64,000 bases of DNA from Protula sp. h YS-2021 (Eukaryota; Annelida; Polychaeta; Sabellida; Serpulidae): the NCBI GenBank assembly GCA_949752745.1, contig OX457031.1, positions 5,538,849 to 5,602,848 of the forward strand. The letters are read 5' to 3'. Made by a program: the position numbers and the translations under genes. Numbering within the stretch: the first letter of the stretch is position 1; every line of letters starts with the position of its first letter. The notes under the pieces are model-generated. The model saw only the letters and a program-made list of their open reading frames with translations, ran no database searches and was not told where the DNA came from. Shown here piece by piece: positions 12,110-25,999 of the stretch.

Positions 12110-13870
12110 GGCGACATTGGCTTATGAGGGTATCAAACATTATTACTGCAGATTCAGTAATATCGTGTTAGGGGACATATCAAACACTTCCAAAAGGTAT
12201 TTGTGTCCAATCAAGTTGGTTTTATCCACTCCAAGACGAATGTAGATAAATGGTTTTATGTTCAAGTAACATCAAATATAAATAACGTAGCATCATGTGA
12301 ATGTTTGGCAAAAGAGCTAAGCAGCTCGAAATGGCTTTGTGGCCCGGATTTCTTGTGGCAGACAGTCTTATCTACCTTCAAGTCTGAGCTTGCAATAATG
12401 ACCCTGAGGTGAAGGGTTACATCTTTTGCTGTGACATCTAATGGGTTGGGCATTAGTGGCTTCGCACACCTTTCAAATTAGCGTGGATTAAAACGAGTTG
12501 TGACCTTAGTTCTATTGTGGAAAGATGTTTGGAAATGTAAGTTTTCTCGGATGTCTACTAGGCGCTCGATTTCTGTGTATGATTCTATTTCTTTGGACAG
12601 CTTGGTTATGACGGAACAAGAAATAGTGAAAATGGCGCAGTAGCCCGTTTTTGATTAAAAAGTTGTTCTTGTGTCTTAGTCTCAATCGGTTTTGTTGTCT
12701 AAACCATTGAATGAGTTAGATTTCTTTCTTGAAGATGGTTTATTGAAAGTAGGTGGTCGTCTAAGAAAATCTTGTTTTCCTCAGAGCACCATTCACACGG
12801 TTGTGATCCCGATTGATCCAAGATTGATCATTTGCTACTGTGATGACAAAGTATTGCACCAAGGCAAAGTATGACCTTAAACGAAATTAGATCAATTTCG
12901 TTTTGAATTATTGGTTGCAGGGATTAGTTGCAAAGTATATATATCATAGTGTGATTTGTAGGCGGCTGAGAGCACAGGGTGCTTATCAAAAATGGCTAAC
13001 CTTTTCCCTGACGGAGTTCAACCCGCACTCCATTTTACGTTGAATTTTTTTGTCCTTTCAGTGTTTGATCGATTTGTAGAGAGTTGAAACGAAGGGATGT
13101 ATTTTCACCTGCTTGTTATTTACTTAGAAATTGTCAGTTCGTTACCCACTAGCTCGTTCATTAACGCTTCAATACAATCAGAGGCCCTATTTCTCTTCTT
13201 CCATGTGATCGAGGCAACAACTTTGTCGGTGCTGACCTTAACTAGAGGAAGCTTTCAAGCATACTGGTAATCCTTTGGTGAAGGCATTCCTTCTTTATTA
13301 TAACTGCATGTTTAAGTTTCGGTTAAAGCCACCTGTGGCTTCTAAGGTGTCTGGTGCCTGGGAGCGCTTGACTAGATCCGTCCGCAGTATCCTTTGTGCA
13401 CTCTTGTACCAGTATGGTCAAGAGTTGGATGACGACCTACTAAGAACCTTCATAGCCAAAGTGTCTGCGGTCTTGAATAGTAGGCCTCTTACTTTAGAGT
13501 CGTTTTCAGATCATAACTTTTTAGAGCCTTTGACGCCAATTCATCTTTGAAATCCAAAACCAACATCGTTGTTTCTCCTGGAGAATTGCAACAAGCAGAT
13601 GCCTACTCTTTAAAGCGTTGGTAAAGAATGCAATACCTTGTTGATCAGTTTTGATGGAACTCAAAATACATATTTTGCAGGGTAGATCAAAGTGGACAAG
13701 TCAGCGACGTGATATAGTTGTTGGTGATGCGGTAATCACTAAAGAGGATTTTGAACCCGGAATCTACAGTCCTCAGCGCGTGAATATGAGTCCCGAGATA
13801 ATCTTGTTAGAAGTGTCAAACCAGTTGGAGGTGACAAAAATCTTCATCGCAATGACCATAGGTTAGGCAA
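12110..13870 (+). pseudogene. BEL/Pao RNase H-integrase remnant
   Basis: Pieces in several plus-strand frames match the conserved order of BEL/Pao polyproteins. First comes an RNase H-adjacent block at about 12,249-12,365 (WFYVQVTSNINNVAS and SKWLCGPDFLW, compare W-V-P-x-x-N-P-A-D-x-x-S and L-W-W-x-G-P-x-F-L). Next is the integrase N-terminal block FFLEDGLLKVGGRLRK at 12,715-12,770. The integrase C-terminal block follows at 13,320-13,550 (GAWERLTRSVRSIL, AVLNSRPLTLES, LEPLTPIHL), then a tail at 13,670-13,760 (RDIVVGDAVITKED). Frames switch and stops intervene, so it is dead. Assignment rests on motif order. Confidence 0.72.
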
Positions 13871-14399
13871 ACTAATATATTAAGAACCGCCATTTACTAA
13901 GTTAATGGTGTTAGTTGAGAATAATGAGTAATTTGGGGTTGATTGCCCGCGAGTTGCTATTTTTGCCATATGTCTTAATTATACAAATGACTCAGAAGTC
14001 GGGAGTACTGAATTATACGGGATTTCTGTCTTTGCCACATGTTTTGTGGCAAACTAACTCGAAGTCGAGATTAATTTGTGGGTTGATTTCAAGCTGATTC
14101 ATTGTAAGTGCCATATATTTAATAGTGTTGAATGTATTCTCAAATAGCCTATTATACATGGGAGCTATGTGAGTGTTATATCAGGTCTACTAAGATTTGT
14201 TGGAAGTCTGTTTGACTCGAAATGTCTTTATCCTGCAGTGGTGAATTTTAGTGTAAATTACTTCGTAATTTGGGGAGCCATGTTTCAGACTGCAAGTCCT
14301 TTGTCTCTTAGGATTGTAAACCTTTTTCTGGTTTTGTGTTTTTATATAGCCTCTATTAGTGATTAAGGGTTGTTGCTTTTCATCAATTCAATTCACCTG

Positions 14400-14815
14400 G
14401 GTGTTCACCGGTCGGGAGATTTTTGCATGTGGCATTCCACGTTTTCATTGGCCTACTCCACCTGCAGTTTGCTGGTGAAATGATTTTTGCATGGTGCCTC
14501 GCACATGGCAAATGGCTATATTTTTACGCTAGTCAGCACGGATGTATGTCCTATGTAAATTTACAGGAATTCGGTATTCAATCCGGCACAGTCGGTGAGA
14601 GAGTAATTGTGTAATTGTTTAATTGTTTAATTGATGCTGAAATATTTTGTTGAATAAGTTTAATATTCAAGAGTTATTCTATACTCTTTTTGACAGTGAT
14701 TGTGATGACATGCTTGTGTCAATGTTGTCATGCCCGTGTTATATTCTATAATAGCATGTCATTGTCGGCAACTTGTGTAAAACTGTATTTCTTTTTTTCT
14801 CCAGTTTACGTGACA
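14400..14815 (+). repeat. 3' LTR of the BEL/Pao element
   Basis: This is the partner of 7835-8412. It retains GCATGTGGCATTCCACG, GTCAGCACGGATGTATG, GAGTTATTCTATACTC and CAACTTGTGTAAAACTG, but carries only one copy of the roughly 40-bp internal unit. Its boundaries are approximate. Confidence 0.6.
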
Positions 14816-14830
14816 TTAGTTATTGGGGAA

Positions 14831-15580
14831 AAAAAACCTCAACGTCAATCTTTCTATCGTACCGCACATAGATGTTTCCTTTTTGGTCTAGTTGCTAACA
14901 TCATTACTGATTGTAATTAAAATTAAAGGTGTTATTCTGTGGTAATTTTATTTAGACATCTTTAAGACAGTGGAGATATTCAGTTAGTATTATAATTCAA
15001 GAGCAGAAAACAATGTAAAACTTTAAGAATAATGTTAACATTTGAATATAAAACTAAAAAATTAAAAATTTATCCATAGAATAAGGGATTAGGTATATAC
15101 CATAAACATGGAGTGTAAGTTGAAGTATGTATGGCGTTGTTACAAACAAGTAAACTTTTTTAATTCAGCACTGTATCTTAAATTACAAAGCGCCTTTTTG
15201 TGATTTGTGCATTATTGTGTTACAGCTATGTTACACGACCTAGATGATAAGACTCACCTAAAAATATTCATATCAGTCAGAGCTTTTAATCGCCACCATT
15301 TGGTCAATGGGTGGATCGCCACAAAAGGAATTTTTCATGAGCAAAACTCATCCAGGAAACATTCAAACAAAATTTGAGGTCGATAAGAAAATCGTCCCTA
15401 AATTCGTCAGGAAAAAAACAAAGTTACATGCATAACGACGGACAAAATCTAATATATAACAGCAATATTTGTCATTGTTTAAGACCGAATACCAAACATT
15501 TCGTGTTCAAATGAACCAAATGCACTAATACTAAACGCTACGGCGATTCTAGCAGATTTTTAACATTGCCTGTAATGGTA
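14831..15580. other. 3' flank of the SLC17-like gene
   Basis: AT-rich DNA with no recognisable gene or repeat. It contains the region where the minus-strand SLC17-like transcript should end. Confidence 0.35.
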
Positions 15581-18500
15581 TTATAACCTTGTAGTTACAT
15601 CTGTCATTGCTTCGTCTTCTCTTGTGATTGTAATGGTAATGTTCGAAGGCTTGTTGTCTACTTTGGCCCATTCCTGAATATATCCTGATGCAAACATTGA
15701 ATAGACCACTATACCAAACACTATGATTGACGCAGATAGGAAAAATACATGTCTCCATTCTTCTTGTGTTTGCTGACAACAAAGCACGAAAAATATTAAA
15801 CGACAAACACATAAATTCTATTCAATAAATAATGTACATGTGTATAAGCGTGCTTTATTTCACAAGGCACGAATAGTTATCTCTTGTAGCACTAATGTAT
15901 TACCGCAAAACAGATAAAATGTAAACAAAACAAAGTTTTTTTATATAAGCAACTACTAAGCCAACATAATTATATATCAGACAGCATGGTACGATATTCT
16001 TTGCAAGAATTTGTTGAGAATTTAAACTAATACCGTCATGTATTCAATACAACCTAATAAAAACGAAAACAGTTACAAAGGTCTTTATGGTGGAAGGAAT
16101 TACAATCGCTTGCATGCGAAATTTGGCCGTCTGATATACATTTGTTTATATTTTGCAAACTATGATATTACTTATTGGCTTAAACCTTACATTGGTCGTC
16201 ATCTCTCCTACTGCAAATGGAGCTAAGAATCCAGTTAGGGTTGCGATGGAATTGGAAACACCAAAAAGAAACGATGAATATTTTGGTGCGATGTCAGCAA
16301 CATTAACAAGAACGCCTCCTCCACTCATGCATCCCATAAAAGCGACAGCCAATGAAAGGCAGACTATCGCCAATGCAGGATTTCTGCAGTTAATGAATCC
16401 AAGACCAATGCACATTGATGCGGCCACAGTTCCACCTGCAAACCATGGGCAGGACTAGGCAAATACAATGTTGAGTTTAGAATAACAAAAAGGATTTTTT
16501 GTATTCCAGACAGAAGTTATATTGTTGAAGCCTACATTCTAAAATTTGTAAGATATCTTAAAAGCTCTAATAAGCATGCATACTGAAGTGTCTAATATGC
16601 AAAAACTAAAAACACTTTAGTTACAAGGAAATTATCTGATTAAATACACGTTATATAAATGCGATGGTCACGAGCTTTTTATGGCGTTACTCTACTAACG
16701 CCAACTCATACTCTTACCTTCACCACACCTATTATGTGGCAATTGGTACAACCAAAATATATTAAGTACAAAACTACTCACCTACTCCAGTTAGGAGCTT
16801 TCTTACTACCGTGGTGTTTACACTACGACGCAGCATTGCATCGGCTATGTTACCGGATATGACAATCACCACCCACGCACATATAAACGGAATTGCCGAC
16901 AGGGATGCATTCTACGTATTAATTATTTTAAAGGTATTACAATAGCGTAACTTCGTTTCATATCATAGGTTCAAAAGAGCTCATTGAATAACAGAACAAT
17001 ATAATAGTTGAGGCAAATAAGCAACTAGTTTTATTTTTATTTGATTTGTCAGTAAATAAAATCAGAAATATTTAAATAACCTTCTATTTTAAAATGTTGT
17101 TAAAATAGCAATACAAAAATTAATTTCTTATTTCTTTGTAGGATAGTTTTGTAGAATAATTGAATTTTGCTGCGGCCAACAGGAGATCTTTTCAGAGATT
17201 TTAGAATGATTAAGCATTTTGAAGCTGTTAAACTACTGCAACGTATGAGAGTTTTCACAACAGTACTCATTTCAACATAACTGCATGCCACAGGTCTCGG
17301 AGCCTCAGACTTTTTGCAAAAGAACAATGGAATTTTGGCAACGTTTTGTATTATCGCCAATGAAGGTAAAACCTAATAAAAAGGCCATCAAGAGAAATCT
17401 ACATGACACTTGTGACGCAGCTATGAGCTTCGCAGCCTCTGTGATATTCAAATCTCCAAGGCACTTGTTACTTAACTATGGGCTTGGCAGCCTCTGTGAT
17501 ATCGAATCTACATGGCATTTGTGACTCAGCTATGAGCTTCGCTGTCTCTGTGATATAGAAATCTACATGGCACTTGTGACTCAGCTATGAGCTTCGCAGC
17601 CTCTGTGATATCGAAATCCAGCTTTTCAATATATTTTGCAAGATAAGTCTGCTATTATGCCAACGCAGCACGGTAAATAAACACCTAGAAACCCTCTTAT
17701 GGATTAAGAAGCAATGTGGTGAAAGATCCTCGAATCATAGATATTTTAATTGGCCTTCCGAGAAAACTGTTATCAAGACTACAGTCTGTTATTAACACTG
17801 CTGCAAGACTCATAAAACTCACACCGTGCCACGTTAAACCTGTCAAGTCACTGCATTGGCTGCCTGTACAACAAAGAATTCAGTTCCAAAATCTCACAAT
17901 GACCTTTAAAGCCATCCATAGACTTGCGTCTTAGTACATTTAGGATATGATCGTTCCATATACACCGTGCCGAACTCTGCGCTCGCCCTGCCGAGACTTG
18001 TTAACAGTGCCTAAGTGCAACTGCACTATGGTCAGCGGAGCTTAAGTCATGCAGCTCCATCCCTCTGGAACTTTCTACCAGACAGTGTGAAATCAGCAGA
18101 AAATATAAGCATTTTAAATGCAGACTTAAGACGCAACCTTTTAGTGTGGCATTTGAGTAAACGTCTTTTACAAAGTTTTTTGCGCTTAGTGAAAGGCGCT
18201 ATATAAATACCAGATTAGATTAGATTATTATTGCAATAGTTTTAAATGAATGGCAAACAGGAGGAACGAGAAGAAATAACAAAGCAGGAGAACAAGGCTC
18301 AGTAACCAGTTTTCAAAACGCTTCGTTTGACCGAATTTCATTTAGATTGTTACTTATCATCGCTGATTGGGCCTGAATTAAGAAAAGCTGTTTGACGACC
18401 TTACAAGCCATTGATGCCTGGTCAGCTAGATCTAGATTGGCCATATTGTCCCTGGACATGTTCGTAAAATTGTTAGATATCGTTTTATACTTTTCGTTTA

Positions 18501-21500
18501 AAGTATAAAGGCTATTACTTACTGATCTGATGTCAAAATTGAAAACCTCATGTATATAGGTTGGCATGTTGCTATGAAATGTGTACTGGATCCAGTCATG
18601 GCAGCTATTCATCGCTACAATTGCTAGAAAAGGCAACGACGTTGCCCAGGACCGCCATGGCAGTTTTAGCTATAATTAAACAACAGTGTTTAACGTATAA
18701 TGTACTATTTTACCGCCAGTTTTTATAACCAACCAAAAAGCACCTTAAAAATAAAACATATCTTGGATGTTGCCTGCTGTACCAAAGAGTAAATTTGTCA
18801 CGATGTGCATTTATTAAACAATTTATTGTCTATATGAAGCAATATCTTTGCGAGATAATACAAAGTAATCTATCGTACTGTGGAATACTGTAATAGAAAA
18901 AAATGGTGTCTCTCCGATAAAATATATAAAATTTCGGTAGTCTGCTTCACAGACGTGAACATTTCATTTTAAAAAGCGTTTAATAGCAGCTATTTTATAG
19001 AATTCTTTTTTATGTCTAAAAGATCTTTTTGAATAAATGAAAAACTGAATGTCATATATTTTTATGTTATTTAATATTATAATAATATATTACCTGAATG
19101 TAAAATATGTTTTATTATAAAATTTGAACAGCTTTTCTTTGCTTCTTAGAAAACGTACCAGCATAAAAAATACAGCCTTACTTTTATGTCTATTGACTTT
19201 TCCGTGAGCTTTATCAGACTGTTTTGGATGTATATTTTCTCTCTGTCACTTATCCGTGGATGTTCCTCAGGGGTTGCTGCAGTAATGATCATCCAGGCTA
19301 TAAACCATAACACACCGAACCCTCCTAAATTATAAAACGAATCCGTACAAATAGGAAACTGGAATAGATGAAGTAGTAATCAAAAGAAAAGAAGCAAAAC
19401 AGAACTTTCTTCAAATATAAGGATTCTAATTAACTCATTCTAATTAATTCAAAGTTATATTATATTCATTTAATAATGTTTACCCGTAACGTAGAATATT
19501 GTGGGCCAACCATTGTTTTCACAGAGAACACCAGATATTGGAAATATTAAGCTGTTTCCAATTGGAATTCCTGAACGAATAGAAAAGCAAGGAAATATTA
19601 CTCTGGTAAAATTTGCATATGATTCAATATATGAAATATGTAATTGCCTCAACCTGAAGTGTTCAAGTTACATTTCAGAAAATCATTTTAAGCACAAAAC
19701 GCTAATTTCGTCATCTATACAAAAATAAACTTGTAACGCATTGCTTACAGATGCGATGAACACTTCTGACTCGCAAAAATGACAAAGGCTCGGTAATGAT
19801 GAAATCATTGGTAGTCTTAGTACCAGAAAGAACAGATTTTCAGGACTAAGACCGAGTAACGATCAAATAATTGGTAGTCTCGGTACCAGAAAGAATTGAT
19901 TTACTGGACTAAGGTCGTATGCGAACTGTCTGAGAAATCCGATATTTTAAAATGATGATGAATGGTTGAGAAATATCTGAAACACGTCTCAGAAACCACT
20001 GAAGAAAAAAGAATCGAACAAAATGCCCTTTAGCCACTTTTTCCAATCAATGGGATCAAATGACGTCGCATTTAATGCCGTGGATTCACTGTGAGCATAC
20101 TGTTTACTATTTCCTAGCTCTAGGATAGTACTCTCCTTTGTTGCCGTAATGTCACAGGTTATTTAAATATCATTTAATGTTTTAATGTATCACTTTTCCT
20201 GTAACAAACACAATAATATATTGCGGAGAGCACGTTTCATTGTTAGCGAGCGTTTTCGAAAACATTTATGTATGTTGTATTTTAAAGAGTTGTTTGCTTC
20301 AAGAATATACAAGAAGAAAGTGTGTGATGCCATCCAATGTATATTTATATTTATAATATCATTGTTGAATACAAAAATGAATAGCAAGAAAAATTTTTGT
20401 TCAGAAATTGCAACAAACAGAAAATGAATATCTTAAACATTTCTTGATATTTATTTATACTTAATTAAGTCATCTAGTTCATGGGTAGCACGCAATAACA
20501 TCACACTAACATCACAATAATATCACAATAATATAATAATAGCATCACGATAACACCACGACAAATTTATTTAACTATTTCAAGAAACATTTATTACTAA
20601 CGCAAAAAAAATAAAACCTGCAAGTGATATTCCCACGAGCCGACTTCTTTCTGATGGTGGGATCCAATAGGCCCACATAGCATACATGGCAGGCCATAGA
20701 ACTCCCTGTGTTACATACACCAGTAACATTATATGACGTCATATATGACAGATCGTAGTGTAAATAATAAACACATGCAGGACAAACGATCAGTTATAAA
20801 TGACCAATTAGTGATGGTAATAAATATGCCGCTTCACATTTAAACAAGTTAAGTTTTTAAATTGAGGTTTTGTTATCTATATTGAATTCATCACATGTAA
20901 AGGCTTAACTGTCCAAATCCCGCTACAACCCGCAGCACGATCAGAAAGGTGTAACTAATCCGTGCTGCTACAGGCATGAATAACGTGGCAACCGCACAGA
21001 GCAACGAGAACCAGCCGATGACTTGCTTGCCACCAAATCGTGCCGCTATGTAACCACCTGGCACCTGCGTCACTATGTAGCCCCAATAAAAAGAGCCGTG
21101 GATTAACGCTTGAACTCTCTTGTTCCACTCGAATTCACCATCCTGTGTAGAATGATCACATTAAGAAGTTAAGATCGTAAACATTTTGTAAACATTTTGT
21201 TAACATTGTGCAATGCAATGCATACTGGGCTTTTCCTTTTTGTTCTTTTTAGAAATGCTAAGATTTTATTAAATTATAAAAAAAAAATACTTAAAGCATT
21301 TGCAATTAAATCACCTCAAAAGTAGTTGTATCGTTTGTGTTTTCCAAGCATGAATCACTTTTTGATTTTCCACGCGATAAATTTGAAGTCGTATTCTGGC
21401 TGTTACTGTGTGTGACTCTCTGTACATCTCCTGCAGTGTGGTTCACCATGCACACTATACCCACACTGATATTTCCGCGAAGGACAAACATATTTACAAA

Positions 21501-21559
21501 GCCCAAGCAACATAAAACTGTGAGCGCCAAGCGACTTGACCAAAGTAGTGGTGCTCTGT
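15581..21559 (-). CDS. SLC17A5-like: SLC17-family (sialin-like) anion transporter, nine exons, first exon not found
   Basis: Exons in reading order: 21,315-21,559; 20,909-21,142; 20,618-20,705; 19,484-19,570; 19,182-19,324; 18,523-18,669; 16,782-16,911; 16,191-16,435; 15,581-15,772 (stop 15,581-15,583). Together they encode about 503 residues, near the family size, as a 12-TM MFS carrier. Diagnostic blocks in order: [17 protein letters not shown] (TM1), [117 protein letters not shown] and [12 protein letters not shown]. Family members carry sialic acid, glutamate or nucleotides across lysosomal or vesicle membranes. Here the usual NHLDIAP reads NVADIAP, so the His is missing and substrate is uncertain. 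Phases match at every junction except the donor after GFGQ at 20,909, which reads CAG|TTAAGC and looks one G short. The start exon lies upstream of 21,559. Confidence 0.88.
17390..17620. repeat. Tandem repeat, about 62 bp, 3-4 copies, in an SLC17-like intron
   Basis: The unit includes CACTTGTGACTCAGCTATGA, GCTTCGCAGCCTCTGTGATA and TCGAAATCTACATGG, repeated with small changes. Confidence 0.75.
17700..18230 (+). mobile_element. 3' end of an L2/CR1-type LINE, antisense in an SLC17-like intron
   Basis: Two plus-strand frames hold the conserved C-terminal region of L2/CR1 reverse transcriptase proteins: [20 protein letters not shown] and [20 protein letters not shown] (17,750-17,910), then [20 protein letters not shown] (18,029-18,090). 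The 3' end AAAGGCGCTATATAAATACC, followed by an (ATTAG)n tail at 18,211-18,229, is typical of this LINE group. It is 5'-truncated and frame-broken. Confidence 0.85.
19745..19925. repeat. Tandem duplication, about 67 bp, 2-3 copies
   Basis: Repeated blocks: CGGTAATGATGAAATCATTG / CGAGTAACGATCAAATAATTG, then GGTAGTCT.GGTACCAGAAAG, then GGACTAAGRCCG. It lies in an SLC17-like intron. Confidence 0.6.
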
Positions 21560-23298
21560 CTGTTAAAACAAGAAGTCAAGAAATTGACTGATACATAATT
21601 GTATCATTTGCATCAGCTATTTAAAAAAAACTTTAATATGTGCATTTATTTCAAGGTAAAAAACCATAAGAAAAATATTCTTTATCAGTATAGAAAGCCT
21701 TAAATAAGCTTCGCACTTCTTCTAGAAAAAAGAAAGACCTAATAATAATTACATTGCCTTAAAAGCCCTTAAATAGGAATTAATAAGTTTAAAACCCGTT
21801 ATCGCTTAACAAAAATCGGTGTAACATAATTAATATCTAAAGCAGAGATAAAATGTTAAAATTACAACAATAATCAATAAAATATTCCACAGTTATAATA
21901 GTTTCTGTTTATAAAAACGACATTGATTTTGTTGTTCGAATGCTCATATAAAGATTATTCAAATGAGTTTAGTGCTATGTATTGATATGCCTTGTCACTA
22001 TATTTCTCATTTGGAAACTTCGTTTACAAAGAAGAATAAGTTTATAGTTATTCCAACACTTTCTTCCTTTTTATTTGTTTTTTTTTTTATTTCGTTTGGA
22101 TGGTTTCCTCACAACTCCTCCAAGACCATTTGACGTACAAAGATGACCTTTATTGGATTGACCACATATCAATGGATTAGCAAAACAATGACCTTGACCT
22201 TCAAGGTCAAGACCAAAACATGAAAAACTGTTTTTCAGAATTCTCGAGAACGATATTCTAATCATTTATAACGTAAAAAATACAACATGAACATTTCACT
22301 ATATATACATACATATCGTGAGCTGAGTGTTTTCAATAAAGTCATTGGCATTTTAAAAGAAACATGTTGCATAATGTAACGCATAATTTTCTCTTCTTTT
22401 CCAAGTGGATCATTCCGTTATACAGCCGAATTCGGTTTTGATGAATTTGGTTTGCACGGCACTTTTGGAAAGCTTTTGTGCGGTATTGAACAGTTGAAGC
22501 ATGCCTTGAGCTGAGCAGGGTTTTAAAAATTATTGTGCTAATTACATTTGGGAGTTTAACGCCAAATAGTACAATGCGAAGTGTTTGCGTCTTATTCTTT
22601 TTCAACTATCAGTGAACTGATACCAGAATACTCTGTCACGCGAACTAGTCTTAGACGGTTAGTGCAACGATGGCCAAATCTGGCAGTCATATTATGTAAT
22701 ACGTTTTGTTGGTTCACCTCTAATTTCTTTGAAATGTGCTTGCATTTTCTGTGTTTTTGATTTTGATTTTGATTTGACAGCACCTTAATAGCTCACATTA
22801 GCAACGCAGTTGTCCTGATGGCTCTACTGTCCACATTAAGTGAGCAAAAGATCTACTTCGGTTGTTTATAAATTTAGCTCCCCAGCAGGTGCCACTCTCA
22901 TTGAAATGCAAGACTTTGTGCTTTATAAAGCAATTTTCTCACATTCCTTTTATTTCAAATAAGACAATTTTGTTTTCAAAATGTTCCTTATAAATTTATT
23001 GATGAAACTGGGGACAGAACAAATTTGATAAAAAAATGCGCGAACAATTTTTAGGTGCAGTTATACGCAGTGTGAAAATATATATTCAATCTCAATAAAA
23101 AATTGCTTACGGATCTTTTATATTATCTGCAAAGTTGGTGACTATTTTAACCGCCTTTCCCACCAACACCCCCCCCCCCCTACCTCTCCCACCAAAACAC
23201 TTTGTTTCGATTTTTTCTGAAAAATTCATACAATTTAAGAAAAAGTACGACAAACCATTTACAGCCTTTCGAAACTGGGTTATTGTTTTCGATTTTTA

Positions 23299-23370
<72 letters not shown>

Positions 23371-23425
23371 AAAAAGAAGAAGAAGAAGAAGAAAGAAGAA
23401 GAAGAAGATGATGATGATGATGAAG
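23299..23425. repeat. Compound trinucleotide microsatellite (AAT)n-(AAG)n-(ATG)n
   Basis: About 14 AAT units are followed by about 20 AAG units with interruptions and then about five ATG units. The long poly-amino-acid frames here (23,296-23,502) are artefacts of it. Confidence 0.95.
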
Positions 23426-25444
23426 AATAAGTTGAACGAGAAGAAGAACAAGAAGAACAAGAAGAAAAAAATTAATGATAAAAATAATGACCCAGTAAAC
23501 ATCCTTCGTCTTTTGGGGTTTGTAAAATGGTTGTTATTTGGTCACGACGTCAGTACGACCAACTCTGAACTTTTGAGATATCGTACAAATGTCGGATTTG
23601 GTCAAAATTTATATGACCTGAAACCAACGTCATTCCGACGTCCTTTTCCAACATTTTCCAAAATAACCAATGTTTCTATTGCAAAGGTTATATTACAAAG
23701 GGCGTGGGTGGGGGTCAAGGAATACCGTAGTTGGTCAGTTAGTTCTCTGCCCATGTCTCTGGGGCTTCGATGCAGACTGAAGGGGAGAACAGTCCGTTTG
23801 TAGGTGCAGTTAAGTTTTGATTGGTGCGACGCGGTATAGTGACAAATGTAATACGTAAACGTTTCAGCATAGAGTTAAGCAATAGCAGAAGAGCACTAAT
23901 AATAATGTTTTACTTTAGTCCATCTTCAAGTAAGAGATTGGGCATATGTTATGAGAATTTATTTAAGGAATTGGAGTTGTGGTTGGATAGGGTGAAAATG
24001 AGACTCATTTGTATATAACTTCCTATGTGTGAAAGCTACTCCTAAAAGCGAACTGTTCAACGTAAAAAATACTACCTTTTTTGAGGACATTCAAACGCAT
24101 AACGCTATTTTAAAAACACTTTTAGTGTGGAAACACGGGAAAACAAAAATATCCTCCTCGCTGTTAACAAATTACCAATACACTAGAACACCCCACCCTT
24201 CACCATGCTTTTTGGTAATGCAAGATAAAAATTCCCCCTTCGGTTGTGGAGAGGCTAAAATATTGCATGCATCTATTTGTAAAAAAAAGTGAAAAAATTA
24301 TCGAAGTCTGTTCATGATATTAGAATTTTCAAGTGATATCGAAGTGACTTTTAAGCAAAGATCTTTAAGAAGAATTCAGTCTCATATTGGTAAAAGTATC
24401 TTCACGTAATTAGTGGAGTGGTTATTTAATTTCCAAAATAATTAGAAATGCAACGTTTCAAATACAACCGCAGGTGAGTCTGTACTATGTTGTGCTTATG
24501 ATACTACCGCGAATTTCTCGCTCCAGTCAGTCAGATTCTGCACTATGTTGTGCTTGTGGTAGAGAGTACCGTGCTTTATGTGCTATCAAAATAGCATCAA
24601 CCAAACAATAGCGTGTGTGTGTTGTCTCCTGGGCAGGTCAATGGCCCTCGATAGAACTTAGTTACATGTATATATAGTAATGAGACTAAGACTAAACGAA
24701 TGCTCTGAAACGCTAAAGTTATGATAACGAAAAGTATTCAGTTTCAATTTTATGCAAATGTCGATGACCAAAGTAGTTTACTGCTGACTTGTATTCACAA
24801 TATAAATATTCAAAGTTCTTCGTTCTTTAGTTTTGACTCTGACGTCTACACACCGTCGATTTTCAACGTTGCACCAGAGAAGATTTGATCTTGGAGAAAG
24901 TAGGCTTTTTGTTTCGACAAAAACCTTGTCTAAACAACTTTGCTTACTCAACATTTTTCAACGTTCTGCCAAAGGGGTTGGTAAGACGTTGATATGTGGT
25001 CCCCATGACACACAACCAAAAGCACATCCAAAGTTAATGTTGTGCTTTGGGTGAGTAGTCGTCACACCTCCATTTGATCCACGTTAGGACGTTATTCATC
25101 CAAAGTCTATTTAATGTCATAAACGTCAAGAACCATTATTAGATTACAAATAATCAACAGATTAATCCCAACAAATTACAAACAAATTTAATTTTGCGGT
25201 TTCGTGGGGTCGACGTCACAACTTGTAATCGACATTAAATTGACTTGTTTGTGCAAGCAGCGTATGTTAAAGCCGAACTACGTAGAGTTTTGATGTAACT
25301 GGCATCGTGACATTACTTTTGCAAAGGTTTTTGAGAATTTTGAAATTTTTAAGTCCTAAAGACCATAATTTATGTCGTTACAAGTGTAATTTGGTTGCAT
25401 GGTAGAAAAGGTCTAATTTTATAATCCTGCATCCTCATAGGTAT

Positions 25445-25560
25445 CTAGTGCAGCTGCCTAAGTGCATACGTTATTATCTTCAACTTAAGTGCATGCATTA
25501 TTCTCTCCCCCTTAAGTGCATGCTTTATTCTCTCTTGCTTAAGCACATTCTCTCTTTTTT
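25445..25560. repeat. Short tandem repeat, about 30 bp, 4 copies
   Basis: The unit reads CTTAAGTGCATGC followed by TTATTCTCTC, with variants. Confidence 0.7.
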
Positions 25561-25999
25561 GCACAATCAAAAAGAAGCCCCGCAGCATTATTGACCAAAA
25601 TGTCTTTTCTTTAAGCAGCTTGCTATTGCAGTAGCCTATTTTGTTTGTTACCAGGATTCAAGGTTTGTGGTTGTAAGAGAGTGACAAAATGACTACTACA
25701 CACAGCTCCAAGTTTAATGCGGAATCAACGACTACCAGCAGCTCGTGAAATAAAAACATAAGTAACTGACCATAACTTATTGTGCTACTGGAAATTCTGA
25801 AACTTTCTCTTTGTATCTTAATGATTAAATTAACACACGTATAGATGACAACGCGATCTTATTTTAACAGATAAAAGTTATGACCTACTTCATCTCCGTC
25901 TTATGACGTCATGAAGCTTTTAAAGCTTAGCATCTTGAAATCTGTTGCACGTACAGCTTCGGGATAAAATAGGTTAACAGACCATTTCGCGCAAAAAAT

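Larger units (their letters stand above)
7835..14830 (+). mobile_element. Decayed BEL/Pao-type LTR retrotransposon, about 7 kb
   Basis: Two diverged direct repeats (about 7835-8412 and 14,400-14,815) bracket a region carrying plus-strand remnants of BEL/Pao RNase H-integrase sequence at 12,110-13,870. The internal region has many stops and frame changes. No intact gag, protease or reverse transcriptase is visible between 8.45 and 12.1 kb, so much of the coding region is lost or unrecognisable. A MITE-like insert (11,292-12,102) sits inside. The heavy divergence between the LTRs indicates an old insertion. Confidence 0.7.

Noticed and set aside
23296..23502. Phe/Leu/Ile-rich small protein
   Set aside because: Translation of the AAT/AAG/ATG microsatellite.
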